A stretch of DNA of 64,000 nt from Hyphomicrobiales bacterium (GTDB lineage Bacteria; Pseudomonadota; Alphaproteobacteria; Rhizobiales; Rhizobiaceae). The stretch lies in contig UCLB01000007.1 of NCBI GenBank assembly GCA_900473205.1, positions 1 through 64,000 on the forward strand, written 5' to 3'. The first letter of the stretch is position 1. Every line of letters starts with the position of its first letter. This document shows, piece after piece, positions 36,093-44,702 of this stretch. The translations under genes were made by a program, and so were the position numbers. Below the pieces are notes generated by a model, which was not told the origin of the DNA, searched no databases, and was given only the letters and a program-made list of their open reading frames with translations.

Positions 36093-36195
36093 TGCGGCCA
36101 AATCGGTCAGATGTGCTGCGATCCATTGCCGCTTCAGTGCATCCTGCCGTTTGAAATACGCCAACTTTACCTGACTGAAAGACGAGGGCTGGCGC

Positions 36196-37119
36196 ATGAC
36201 ATTTCTGTTCAATTCCGACGCAGCGCGCGCGAAAATCTTCGCCGAGCACTTTGCCCAGGAGCTGCCAGATGTGCCTTTTGCGTCCGATCCGGCGTCCGTC
36301 GATCCTGAACGCGTGCGCTACCTCATCACCTGGACGGCCCCTGCCGACCTTGCGCGCTATAAAAATCTGGAAATCCTGTTTTCCATCGGGGCCGGTATCG
36401 ACCAGTTCGATACATCGGTTCTGCCCGCCCAAGTCAAACTGGTGCGCATGGTGGAAGACGGCATCATCAGAATGATGCAGGAATATGTGACGCTCGGCGT
36501 TCTGGCACTCCACCGTCGCCTGCCGGACTATCTAGCACAGCAGGCGAAAGCCGAATGGAAAGCGCTGCCGGTAAAACAGGCGCATGAACGTCGCGTCGGC
36601 GTGCTAGGCCTTGGTCATCTCGGCAAGGCGGTTCTGGAGCGTCTAAAACCCTTCGGCTTTCCGCTATCCGGCTGGAGCCGCAGCGCCCACACCATAGACG
36701 GCGTGACCTGCAATCACGGCGCAGATCAGCTGGATGGCTTTCTGGCGCAGACGGATATCCTCATCTGCCTGCTGCCTCTGACGCCTGAGACGCGCGGCTT
36801 TCTGAATGCCGAACTCTTTGCGAAGCTGCCCGCTGGTGCGGCCCTAATTCACGCAGGCCGTGGGCAGCAGCTCGATCAATTGGCTTTGATAGACGCGCTC
36901 AACAGCGGCCATCTGTCCGGCGCGATGCTTGATGTGACCGACCCGGAACCGCTGCCATCAGACCACCCGCTGTGGCAGCACCCCGGCGTCATCATCACCC
37001 CGCACATCGCTTCCGTTACGCAGCCAGAAACGGCAGCGATGGCCGTTATCGACAATATCCGCCGCCACCAAAATGGCCTCGACCCCATCGGCCTCATCGA
37101 CCGCAACCGCGGCTACTGA
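36196..37119 (+). CDS. GhrA-like 2-hydroxyacid dehydrogenase
   Basis: The family reduces glyoxylate, hydroxypyruvate or similar 2-keto acids with NAD(P)H. The 307-residue product has the dinucleotide-binding motif [11 protein letters not shown] at about 135-145, the substrate-binding [12 protein letters not shown] loop, the conserved HAGRGQQLD segment and the C-terminal [20 protein letters not shown] ... TPHIAS that carries the catalytic His. It follows the M20 gene after 103 nt and precedes the cupin. The exact substrate in this pathway is unknown. Confidence 0.88.
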   Translation: MTFLFNSDAARAKIFAEHFAQELPDVPFASDPASVDPERVRYLITWTAPADLARYKNLEILFSIGAGIDQFDTSVLPAQVKLVRMVEDGIIRMMQEYVTLGVLALHRRLPDYLAQQAKAEWKALPVKQAHERRVGVLGLGHLGKAVLERLKPFGFPLSGWSRSAHTIDGVTCNHGADQLDGFLAQTDILICLLPLTPETRGFLNAELFAKLPAGAALIHAGRGQQLDQLALIDALNSGHLSGAMLDVTDPEPLPSDHPLWQHPGVIITPHIASVTQPETAAMAVIDNIRRHQNGLDPIGLIDRNRGY

Positions 37120-37140
37120 ACAGCACAGAAAGGACATTCC

Positions 37141-37503
37141 ATGTCGCTCATAACCCGTATCGACACCAATCCGCAGACCACGCCGAAAGAAGCCCTGCCT
37201 ACACCTGAACGGCTCATTTCCGGCAATCCATCCTTCAAGACATGGGCGCTGGACGATTGCCGCGATGGCACCGTTCACACCGGCATTTGGGAAGCCACGC
37301 CCGGCGAAACCCATTCCATCAAAGGCACGACCTACGAGTTCTGCCACATCATTTCCGGCGTTATCGAGCTGGAAGAAAAAGACGGCGACACCGTTACCTA
37401 CCGCGCAGGCGACAGCTTCATGATGAAGCCCGGCTTCGTCGGCATCTGGCGCACCATCGAGACGGTTCGCAAGATTTACGTGACCGTGACGGACCCGGCA
37501 TAA
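37141..37503 (+). CDS. Small cupin-domain protein
   Basis: This 120-residue protein is a Cupin_3 (DUF861) type cupin: WEATPGETHSIKGTTYEFCH and IELEEKDGDTVTYRAGDSFMM are the two conserved segments, ending with FVGIWRTIETVRKIYVT. It lies 21 nt after the GhrA-like gene and 13 nt before the aldehyde dehydrogenase, so it is part of the same operon. A paralog (4751-5098) sits beside a related FAD oxidase. Function is not known; the recurrent link to amine catabolism is notable. Confidence 0.82.
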   Translation: MSLITRIDTNPQTTPKEALPTPERLISGNPSFKTWALDDCRDGTVHTGIWEATPGETHSIKGTTYEFCHIISGVIELEEKDGDTVTYRAGDSFMMKPGFVGIWRTIETVRKIYVTVTDPA

Positions 37504-37516
37504 AGGCGGCAAGGCG

Positions 37517-38980
37517 ATGACGCTCAGCTTCGATCCGGACACGATTTCACTGCCGCATTATCACTTCATCGGCGGTGAAAAGGTGGATGCCAGCGAAGGC
37601 ATTGCCATGCACCGCCCTTCGGATGGCGTGGCATTTGGCGATTGCCCGGTTGCCAGCGCCGATCTTGTGGATCAGGCCGTTCAGACCGCCAAAACAGCTC
37701 TAAAAACCAGCAATTGGGGCGGCATGCGGCCGCGAGACCGCACGCGCGCGATGCAACGCTGGGCCGATCTGATCGAGAGGGACGCAGAATATCTGGCTAA
37801 GCTCGAGGCCGTGTCCTCCACCCGTCCCGTCGGGCATCTGGTGGCAGGCGACATTGCCGTCACCGCCGAGCAAATCCGCTTCTTTGCTGAATTCGCGGAC
37901 AAGGAAGGCAGCGATCTCGTTCCCACCTCCGACACCAGCCTCGGCATGATCATGACCGAGCCCTACGGTGTCGTCGGTGCCATCACGCCGTGGAATTTTC
38001 CGCTGTCGATGGCAGGCTGGAAGCTAGGCCCGGCCTTGGCGGCAGGTAATGCCGTGGTTCTGAAGCCATCCGAAATGACGCCGTTTTCGACTTTGCGGAT
38101 TGCCGAGCTTTCAGTCGAGGCGGGCATTCCCGCCGGGCTTATCAATATCGTCCTGGGCGATGGCATGGTCACCGGCAATGCGATTACCGGCCATGCGGAT
38201 ATATCGAAGGTCAGCTTCACCGGCTCCACCGCCGCCGGTGCCGCCATCATGCAGAATGTCGCGCGCACCGGCATCAAGCCGATGACTCTGGAGCTTGGCG
38301 GCAAGAGCCCGCAAGTGGTCTTTGCAGACGCCGATATCGGGCGCACCGCCAAGGCCGTTGCGCAAAGCATCATCTCCAATGCGGGACAGGCCTGTGTGGC
38401 TGGCTCACGCCTCATCGTCGCCAAGGAGATCTCGGAGGAACTGATTGCTGCGATCACCGCCATCATGCGTCGTGTCGAAACCGGGCCGACATGGGATGAG
38501 AAAACCCAATATAGCCCCATCATTTCGCAGAAGCAGATCGAACGCATCGACGCCATAGTGCGCGCCGCCATCGGCGCGGGTGCAGAGTGTCTGACGGGCG
38601 GGCAGATCATGGATCGCGATGGCTATTTCTACGCCCCGACTTTGCTTGGCAACGTCACACAGGATTCGCCTGCCGTGACGGAGGAAATCTTCGGGCCGGT
38701 TCTGACGCTTCAGACGTTTCAGGATGAGGAAGAGGCTCTCGCCTTGGCCGACCATCCGACATACGGTCTCGCAGCAGGCGTCTTCACGCGTGATCTTTCG
38801 CGGGCGATACGTGTGACCCGAAAGTTGCAAGCGGGTACGATTTGGGTCAATCGTTATGGACGCTCGCGCGATCACATTCTGCCGACCGGTGGCTACAAAA
38901 GCTCCGGCATTGGCAAGGATCTGGGGCGTGAGGCCTATATGGCAAACCGGAAGTCCAAAAGCGTTCTGATCGATCTCTAA
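37517..38980 (+). CDS. NAD(P)-dependent aldehyde dehydrogenase
   Basis: This enzyme oxidises an aldehyde to the acid. The 487-residue protein has a normal ALDH length, the TPWNFPLSMAGWKLGPALAAGN region, the catalytic glutamate in LELGGKSP (E259) and the nucleophile in NAGQACVAGSR (C293). It is one of two ALDH genes in this operon; the other is GabD-like. It may act on the amino aldehyde made by an amine oxidase or by transamination. Substrate cannot be read from the sequence. Confidence 0.92.
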   Translation: MTLSFDPDTISLPHYHFIGGEKVDASEGIAMHRPSDGVAFGDCPVASADLVDQAVQTAKTALKTSNWGGMRPRDRTRAMQRWADLIERDAEYLAKLEAVSSTRPVGHLVAGDIAVTAEQIRFFAEFADKEGSDLVPTSDTSLGMIMTEPYGVVGAITPWNFPLSMAGWKLGPALAAGNAVVLKPSEMTPFSTLRIAELSVEAGIPAGLINIVLGDGMVTGNAITGHADISKVSFTGSTAAGAAIMQNVARTGIKPMTLELGGKSPQVVFADADIGRTAKAVAQSIISNAGQACVAGSRLIVAKEISEELIAAITAIMRRVETGPTWDEKTQYSPIISQKQIERIDAIVRAAIGAGAECLTGGQIMDRDGYFYAPTLLGNVTQDSPAVTEEIFGPVLTLQTFQDEEEALALADHPTYGLAAGVFTRDLSRAIRVTRKLQAGTIWVNRYGRSRDHILPTGGYKSSGIGKDLGREAYMANRKSKSVLIDL

Positions 38981-38994
38981 AGCGGATATTGCAT

Positions 38995-40041
38995 ATGAAA
39001 AATCATTCCATCGCACTCATTCCCGGTGACGGCATCGGCACTGCTGTTATCGATGCCGCTTGGGCCGTGTTGCAGGCAGCAGCCAAAAAGCAGGGCACCT
39101 TCACGCTGCGCGAGACAACATTCCCGTGGTCTTGCGCCTTCTACAAGGAAACCGGCGCGATGATGCCGGCGGATGGAATAGAAACGCTGCGCGCTTTCGA
39201 TGCCATTCTATTGGGTGCCGTTGGCTGGCCAGCGGAGGTACCGGATTCTGTTTCTCTGCACGGGTTGTTGCTGCCGATCCGCAAGGCCTTCGTGCAATAT
39301 GCCAACATCCGCCCCCACCGCCTGCTGCCGGGTGTCGAAGGGCCGCTGAAAAAGGACGCCTTCGATATTCTCTGCATCCGCGAGAATACCGAAGGGGAAT
39401 ATTCCGGCGCGGGTGGCCGTGTCCATGTCGGCACACCGGATGAAGTCGCCGTCGAAACCTCGGTCTTTACCCGTGCGGGCGTGGAGCGCATTCTGCGCTT
39501 CGGCTTCGAGCAGGCACGCTCCCGTCGTAAGAAACTGGCGTCCATCACCAAGTCCAATGCCCAGAAATATTCCATGGTGTTCTGGGATGAAATGACGGCG
39601 AAAATTGCCGTCGAATATCCTGACGTGGAGGTGACGAATTATCATATCGACGCCATGGCGGCGCGGATGGTCATGGCACCGGAAACACTGGATGTCGTCG
39701 TGGCCTCCAACCTGTTCGGCGATATTTTGACCGATCTGGGTGCAGCCATTCAGGGCGGCCTCGGCTTTGCGGCCTCGGCCAACATCAACCCTGACAGGTC
39801 CGCCCCCTCAATGTTCGAGCCCGTGCATGGTTCGGCGCCTGATATCGCCGATCTCGGCATTGCCAATCCCATCGCAGCCATTTGGTCGGGCGCGATGATG
39901 CTCGATCATCTCGGCGAAAAACAAGCCGCCGCCGATATTATCTCGGCCATCGAGGCGGCCACGGCAAAGGGTGTTGGAACGGTGCCTGGCAAGGACAAAA
40001 CCGACGTGATTACCGCAGCCGTGCTGACTGCGTTGGCTTAG
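38995..40041 (+). CDS. Tartrate/D-malate dehydrogenase-like (isopropylmalate dehydrogenase family)
   Basis: This is a metal- and NAD-dependent beta-decarboxylating dehydrogenase. The 348-residue product starts with IALIPGDGIGTAVIDAAW and contains IRENTEGEYSGAGG and the active-site/NAD segment SMFEPVHGSAPDIADLG with GIANPIAAIWSGAMMLDHLG. This combination is typical of tartrate dehydrogenase and D-malate dehydrogenase (DmlA), rather than LeuB. The ATG at 38995 has AGCGGA 8 nt upstream. It lies between the two aldehyde dehydrogenase genes. Confidence 0.87.
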   Translation: MKNHSIALIPGDGIGTAVIDAAWAVLQAAAKKQGTFTLRETTFPWSCAFYKETGAMMPADGIETLRAFDAILLGAVGWPAEVPDSVSLHGLLLPIRKAFVQYANIRPHRLLPGVEGPLKKDAFDILCIRENTEGEYSGAGGRVHVGTPDEVAVETSVFTRAGVERILRFGFEQARSRRKKLASITKSNAQKYSMVFWDEMTAKIAVEYPDVEVTNYHIDAMAARMVMAPETLDVVVASNLFGDILTDLGAAIQGGLGFAASANINPDRSAPSMFEPVHGSAPDIADLGIANPIAAIWSGAMMLDHLGEKQAAADIISAIEAATAKGVGTVPGKDKTDVITAAVLTALA

Positions 40042-40054
40042 AGGAGAAAATGGA

Positions 40055-41512
40055 ATGAATGCTCTAAAAGATCAGGGCCTGTTTCAGCAGCAAGGTTTCA
40101 TTGGCGGTAAATGGCTGAACGCCGCGTCGGGCAAGACTGTCGATGTCATCGACCCTGCCACGCAAAAGGTTCTGGGCACCGTACCGGATATGGGCGGGGA
40201 TGAAACCCGCGCGGCCATCGAAGCTGCTGCCACGGCCTTCGCGCCGTGGAAGGCCAAAACCCATGCTGAGCGCGCAGCCCTTCTGGAAAAGTGGTACGCC
40301 CTGATGATCGAGCACGAGGACGACCTCGGGCTGCTGCTGACCATGGAACAGGGAAAGCCCTTAAGCGAAGGCAAGGGTGAAATCCGCTATGGCGCATCCT
40401 TCGTCAAATGGTTTGCCGAGGAAGCCCGGCGTATCAATGGTCACACCATTCCATCCCCCACAAAAGACCGCCGCATCGTCATTCTGAAGGAAGCGGTGGG
40501 TGTCTGCGGCATCATCACGCCGTGGAACTTCCCCAATGCGATGATTACCCGCAAGGTCGCACCAGCGCTTGCTGCCGGGTGCACTGTCGTCATCAAGCCT
40601 TCAGAATTCACGCCCTATTCGGCGCTGGCACTGGGTGTGCTGGCAGAGCGGGCGGGCATTCCGGCAGGCATCATCAACATCGTCACCGGCATGCCGACGG
40701 ACATCGGCAACGAATTGCTGGCCAACGAAACGGTCCGCAAGATATCCTTCACCGGCTCCACGCGCGTCGGCTCGCTCTTGATGCGTGGTGCCGCAGACAG
40801 CATCAAGCGCCTGAGCCTAGAGCTTGGCGGCAATGCGCCTTTCATCGTGTTCGACGATGCCGACATTGATCTCGCCGTCGAAGGTGCGATTGCGTCCAAG
40901 TTCCGCAATGGTGGCCAGACCTGCGTCTGCTCCAACCGCATTCTGGTGCAGTCTGGTGTCTATGATGCCTTCGCAGCGAAGCTGTCGGCGCGAGTTTCGG
41001 CCATGAAGGTCGGACCGGGGACTGAGGCCAATATCGATATCGGCCCGATGATCAACGCCGCCGCCATCGACAAGATTAACCGCCATGTTGAAGACGCACT
41101 TTCCAAGGGTGCCGAAATCCTATCCAAGCGACCGACATTGCCTGACGGCGATCAATTCACGGCACCCATCGTGCTGGGTGGTGCGACGACAGACATGCTG
41201 CTGGCCGGCGAGGAAACCTTCGGACCCGTCGCACCGCTCTTCCGTTTCGAGACGGAAGAAGAGGCGATTGCCATCGCCAATGGCACACCTTTTGGTCTTG
41301 CGGCCTATTTCTACACGGAAAGCCTGAAGCGGTCCTGGCGCGTGGGCGAAGCACTGGAATTCGGCATGGTCGGGCTCAATACCGGTTCCGTTTCCATGGA
41401 AGTCGCGCCTTTCGGCGGCGTCAAGCAATCCGGCCTTGGCCGTGAGGGCGCGCAGTGCGGCATCGAGGAATATCTTGAGACCAAGGCCTTCCATATCGGC
41501 GGCCTGAACTGA
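40055..41512 (+). CDS. gabD: Succinate-semialdehyde dehydrogenase (GabD-like)
   Basis: The likely reaction is succinate semialdehyde to succinate, the last step of GABA breakdown. The 485-residue protein matches GabD in length and motifs: TMEQGKPLSEGKGEI, TPWNFPNAMITRKVAPALAA, catalytic E256 in LELGGNAP, nucleophile C290 in GGQTCVCSNRI, and EEYLETKAFHIGGL at the end. The start has GAGGAGA upstream. It is the last gene of the plus-strand run and faces the FAD oxidase at 41547. With the class III aminotransferase at 44703 it would complete a GABA-type branch. Confidence 0.88.
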   Translation: MNALKDQGLFQQQGFIGGKWLNAASGKTVDVIDPATQKVLGTVPDMGGDETRAAIEAAATAFAPWKAKTHAERAALLEKWYALMIEHEDDLGLLLTMEQGKPLSEGKGEIRYGASFVKWFAEEARRINGHTIPSPTKDRRIVILKEAVGVCGIITPWNFPNAMITRKVAPALAAGCTVVIKPSEFTPYSALALGVLAERAGIPAGIINIVTGMPTDIGNELLANETVRKISFTGSTRVGSLLMRGAADSIKRLSLELGGNAPFIVFDDADIDLAVEGAIASKFRNGGQTCVCSNRILVQSGVYDAFAAKLSARVSAMKVGPGTEANIDIGPMINAAAIDKINRHVEDALSKGAEILSKRPTLPDGDQFTAPIVLGGATTDMLLAGEETFGPVAPLFRFETEEEAIAIANGTPFGLAAYFYTESLKRSWRVGEALEFGMVGLNTGSVSMEVAPFGGVKQSGLGREGAQCGIEEYLETKAFHIGGLN

Positions 41513-41519
41513 AACGAAG

Positions 41520-41542
41520 AGGCCCGCGAAGGCGGACCTTTC
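41520..41542. terminator. Stem-loop between convergent gabD and FAD oxidase genes
   Basis: AGGCCCGC (41520-41527) pairs with GCGGACCT (41532-41539) with one C-A mismatch and a GAAG loop, then TTTC. It occupies the 34-nt gap between the two stops. A weak terminator is inferred. Confidence 0.5.
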
Positions 41543-41546
41543 AATC

Positions 41547-42824
41547 TCACTGAAACTTGTCGAGCATCTTGTAGTAGAAACCGACGACCGGCAAGAACCA
41601 GGGCTTGCCGGAATAGCCGGGCACGGCATTCCAATCCAGACCCTTCAGCGGATTGCGATCCGGCTTCCCGAGCAGCTTATCGGCAATCAACGTTCCCATA
41701 TGGATCGACATTTGCGCACCGTGGCCGGAATAGCCCATGGCAAAATTTACGCCTTCGACTTCGCCAGCACGCGGGAAGCGATCGCTGGTCATGCCCACAA
41801 GACCACCCCAGCAATAGTCGATGTCGACACCACGCAACTGCGGGAACATCTCGGCAAGGCCACTCTTGAGGATTTCACCGCTCTTGGCATCTGAACGCGC
41901 GTCCGAAGTTGCGGAGAAACGCGCCCGCCCACCGAAGATCAGCCGGTTATCCGGCGACAGGCGGAAGTAGTTACCGATATTCATGGAGGTGACGCAGGTG
42001 CGATTGCCGGGCATGACAGAGGCGACTTCAGAATCGCTGAGCGGTCGTGTTGCCACAATGAAGCTGCCGACCGGAATGATGCGGCGCTTGAAATAATCGA
42101 ACGGGCCGGATGTATAGGCATTGGTGGCGATGACGACATTGCGCGCCTCGACAAAGCCGCGCGGTGTGGTCAGCCGATGAATGCCGCCCTGTTTGCTGCG
42201 ATCCGTGACCGGAGCCTTTTCGAAAATGGTAACGCCGTGGCGGACGCACGCTTGCGCGATGCCATGCACGAAACGGCCCATATGCATCATGCCGCTTTTC
42301 TTCGACAGCATCGCGCCGTGAAAATCATCCGAACCGATTTCCGTCTTCAGATCAGCCTTGGAGAGAAGCGCGGTATCAGGATCGATCTCGCGATGGACGA
42401 CCTCGAAATTCTTCGCAATCGCATCCATATGGGCGGGCTTCGATGCCAGTTTCAGCTTGCCAGCGCGGCGGAAGCTGCAATCGATGCCCTCTTCGGCCAC
42501 GATAGCCTCGATCGTATCGACTGACGCGTCATAGGCGCGATAGAGCGCGCTGGCACGCTCCACGCCCAAATGTTCCTTCGCCGCGATGAAACTGTGGGCG
42601 ATGCCGTTATTCAGATGCCCGCCATTGCGGCCGGAGCCGCCAAAACCGACATGCTGCGCTTCCAGCACCACCACTTTCGCGCCGCCCTTGGCCAGACTGC
42701 GGGCCGCCGAAAGTCCGGTAAAGCCGCCGCCGATAATGGCGACGTCGAACGTGCCTTCCACCTGTCCCGTTGCCGCAGAGGTGAAGACCGGGGCCGTGTC
42801 GTGCCAGTAGGATTTGAACTGCAT
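41547..42824 (-). CDS. FAD-dependent amine oxidase (PuuB-like)
   Basis: This is a DAO-fold flavoenzyme resembling gamma-glutamylputrescine oxidase. The 425-residue product begins with FKSYWHDTAP, has the FAD motif FDVAIIGGGFTGLSAARSLA, then VGFGGSGRNGGHLNNGI, and the C-terminal MGYSGHGAQMSIHMGTLIAD. I favour the ATG at 42824 (GAGGA just upstream) over the one at 42833. It is downstream of the HAD gene at 42851 on the minus strand. In this block it could oxidise an acetylated or free diamine or an amino acid. Confidence 0.87.
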   Translation of the reverse strand: MQFKSYWHDTAPVFTSAATGQVEGTFDVAIIGGGFTGLSAARSLAKGGAKVVVLEAQHVGFGGSGRNGGHLNNGIAHSFIAAKEHLGVERASALYRAYDASVDTIEAIVAEEGIDCSFRRAGKLKLASKPAHMDAIAKNFEVVHREIDPDTALLSKADLKTEIGSDDFHGAMLSKKSGMMHMGRFVHGIAQACVRHGVTIFEKAPVTDRSKQGGIHRLTTPRGFVEARNVVIATNAYTSGPFDYFKRRIIPVGSFIVATRPLSDSEVASVMPGNRTCVTSMNIGNYFRLSPDNRLIFGGRARFSATSDARSDAKSGEILKSGLAEMFPQLRGVDIDYCWGGLVGMTSDRFPRAGEVEGVNFAMGYSGHGAQMSIHMGTLIADKLLGKPDRNPLKGLDWNAVPGYSGKPWFLPVVGFYYKMLDKFQ

Positions 42825-42850
42825 CGTCCTCATTCCCCTTGTTTACTGCG

Positions 42851-43519
42851 TTAAAGCCCGACGACGCCAGCGAGACCCGAAATATCCTTGATTTCCGTAT
42901 AGCCATAATAGGGATTGGCCGGTTCGTGGCCTCTGTTAACCCAGACCTTGTTCTTGATGCCGAGATCATGCGCGGACATCAGATCGTAACGGAACGACGA
43001 GGAGACGTGCAGAATGTCTTCGGGGTTACAGCCCAGCATATCGAACATATATTCGAACGCCTTGAAACGCGGCTTATAGGCATTGGCCTGCTGCGCGGTG
43101 TAAACCGCATGAAAAGGTGCGCCCAGCTTTTCAACATTGTGCATGATCTGCTCGTTCATGGCGTTGGACAGAATGACCAGCGGAATTTCCTTGGCGACCT
43201 TGGACAGACCGGCGGGCACATCCGCATGCGGACCCCAGCTCGGCACCTGCTCGTAAACGAAGCGACCGTCTTCATCCTTGAAGGTCACACCGTTCTTGCG
43301 GCAGGCGCGCTCTACGGCGTTGTGAACGACTTCATTGTAGGGCTTCCAGTCTCCCAGAATTTCATCCAGACGATAGGCCGCAAAATTCTTGATGAACTGC
43401 GCCATCTGTTCGGCATCTAGCTGGTCGCCGTAAAGCGTGTGCGCTGCCTCGGCCATCTGGAAGTTGGTCAGCGTACCGTAGCAATCGAAGGTGATGTACT
43501 TGGGGCGAAACTGGGTCAT
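42851..43519 (-). CDS. HAD-superfamily hydrolase (type II dehalogenase-like)
   Basis: This 222-residue protein belongs to the haloacid dehalogenase superfamily. Motif I (FDCYGTLTN) supplies the nucleophilic Asp, LSNA the motif II serine, AYKPRFKAFEYM the motif III lysine and VSSSFRYDLM motif IV. In true L-2-haloacid dehalogenases motif IV is SSNxWD; here the Asn is not at that place, so dehalogenase activity is doubtful and a phosphatase-like role is more likely. It heads a minus-strand pair with the PuuB-like oxidase. A related HAD gene is at 46313-47035. Confidence 0.8.
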   Translation of the reverse strand: MTQFRPKYITFDCYGTLTNFQMAEAAHTLYGDQLDAEQMAQFIKNFAAYRLDEILGDWKPYNEVVHNAVERACRKNGVTFKDEDGRFVYEQVPSWGPHADVPAGLSKVAKEIPLVILSNAMNEQIMHNVEKLGAPFHAVYTAQQANAYKPRFKAFEYMFDMLGCNPEDILHVSSSFRYDLMSAHDLGIKNKVWVNRGHEPANPYYGYTEIKDISGLAGVVGL

Positions 43520-43839
43520 GTCGTTCTGTCCTCTGGATTGGCCTTAAGGCTGCGCTCTTTATGAAGCCATAATAGTTGCCGGAATTCGGCTGCGGTCACC
43601 GCAATCACCATGAAGCAAAGCAGATTGTTGCGTAAAGATGCGGCGCTTTGGCAGAGAGTTGCGCAAACTCGTCTCGTCAGAGCCATCCTAAAGACCGCCA
43701 GCCTTCGCCGCAGCATAAGATGCGGCAGCCCCCGCCACAGACAGCGCAAACTGATTAAACCAACGCTGAGGTCAGGACGATCTTCTTTGCGCCACGAGCT
43801 ATCAATGAAGAAAGCAAACATGCCGCGAGGGAATACGCC
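43520..43839. promoter_or_regulatory. Divergent promoter region between HAD and GNAT genes
   Basis: This 320-bp spacer has no gene that I can support; a short open frame crossing it on the minus strand lacks a ribosome site and family features. It contains TTTGGCAGAG (43647-43656), resembling a motif before the Lrp gene, overlapping a small palindrome GAGTT/AACTC around GCGCA (43656-43670). Confidence 0.4.
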
Positions 43840-44688
43840 ATGCTGGCGAGCCAGATCGATCTCGTTGAATTTATGCCCGACCATCTGAAGGGTGCACTGG
43901 CGCTCTCACAACAGGCGCAATGGCCGCACCGGATTGAAGACTGGGCCATGGGCCTTGCGCTTAGCAAAGGCGTCGCTGCCGTGCACCAGGGCCGTGTTCT
44001 CGGAACAGCCATGGCCACGCTTTACGGAGAAGACGTCGCCACCATCAATATGGTGATTGTCGATGAAACCATGCGTGGGCTCGGTATCGGCAAGAGTTTG
44101 ATGGATTTTGCGCTTAATGCAGCGAGCGGGCGCGAATGCAGGCTGGTTGCCACGCAGGACGGATTGCCGCTCTATGAAAAGCTCGGTTTTCGCGAGACAC
44201 ACCGCATCGTCCAGCATCAGGGCCATGTGTCCTCCATCCAGCCAAGTGAAGGTGTGGAGTGGGCGGACACGCTGGATTTGACCGAATGCCTGAGCCTCGA
44301 CCGCACGGCCTGCGGCATGGATCGCGGCAGCCTACTTGGCTATCTAGCCGAACATGGTCGCCTTGCCGTCATTCGTCGTGACGGCAGCATTGTCGGCTTC
44401 GGCGCTATTCGCAACTTTGGGCGTGGTGAGGTCGCCGGACCTGTCGTGGCAGAAAATGCCATAGATGCCAAAATGCTGCTTTCCTTTCTGTTTGCTGGAA
44501 AAGACGGACGTTTTCTCCGCGTCGATACAAGCGAACAAACTGGCCTTGCGCCGTGGCTGACGGAGCTTGGTCTATCCCATGTCGGCGGCGGCATTGCCAT
44601 GGTGCGGGATGCAAAGCCCCGCGACCACACTACCGCTCAAACACTCGCCCCTCAAACATTTGCATTGGCCAGTCAGGCCCTCGGTTGA
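43840..44688 (+). CDS. Two-domain GNAT acetyltransferase
   Basis: This 282-residue paralog of 33861-34757 is a probable N-acetyltransferase. The N-terminal GNAT domain shows MVIVDETMRGLGIGKSLMDF (acetyl-CoA loop) and LYEKLGFRE; the C-terminal half matches the YitH/HolE-type GNAT domain and ends APQTFALASQALG. GAGGGA precedes the ATG by 7 nt. It is 14 nt upstream of the class III aminotransferase gene, so the two are probably co-transcribed. Acetylating an amine ahead of oxidation or transamination is one possible role; substrate unknown. Confidence 0.82.
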   Translation: MLASQIDLVEFMPDHLKGALALSQQAQWPHRIEDWAMGLALSKGVAAVHQGRVLGTAMATLYGEDVATINMVIVDETMRGLGIGKSLMDFALNAASGRECRLVATQDGLPLYEKLGFRETHRIVQHQGHVSSIQPSEGVEWADTLDLTECLSLDRTACGMDRGSLLGYLAEHGRLAVIRRDGSIVGFGAIRNFGRGEVAGPVVAENAIDAKMLLSFLFAGKDGRFLRVDTSEQTGLAPWLTELGLSHVGGGIAMVRDAKPRDHTTAQTLAPQTFALASQALG

Positions 44689-44702
44689 TCCTGGAGATCG
44701 TT

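Noticed and set aside
42851-43519. Haloacid dehalogenase (EC 3.8.1.2) as a functional call
   Set aside because: Motif IV residues needed for dehalogenation are not conserved, so only the superfamily is claimed.
43516-43884. Possible small gene between the HAD and GNAT genes
   Set aside because: No ribosome site or family features; it overlaps the likely promoters and the start of the GNAT gene.
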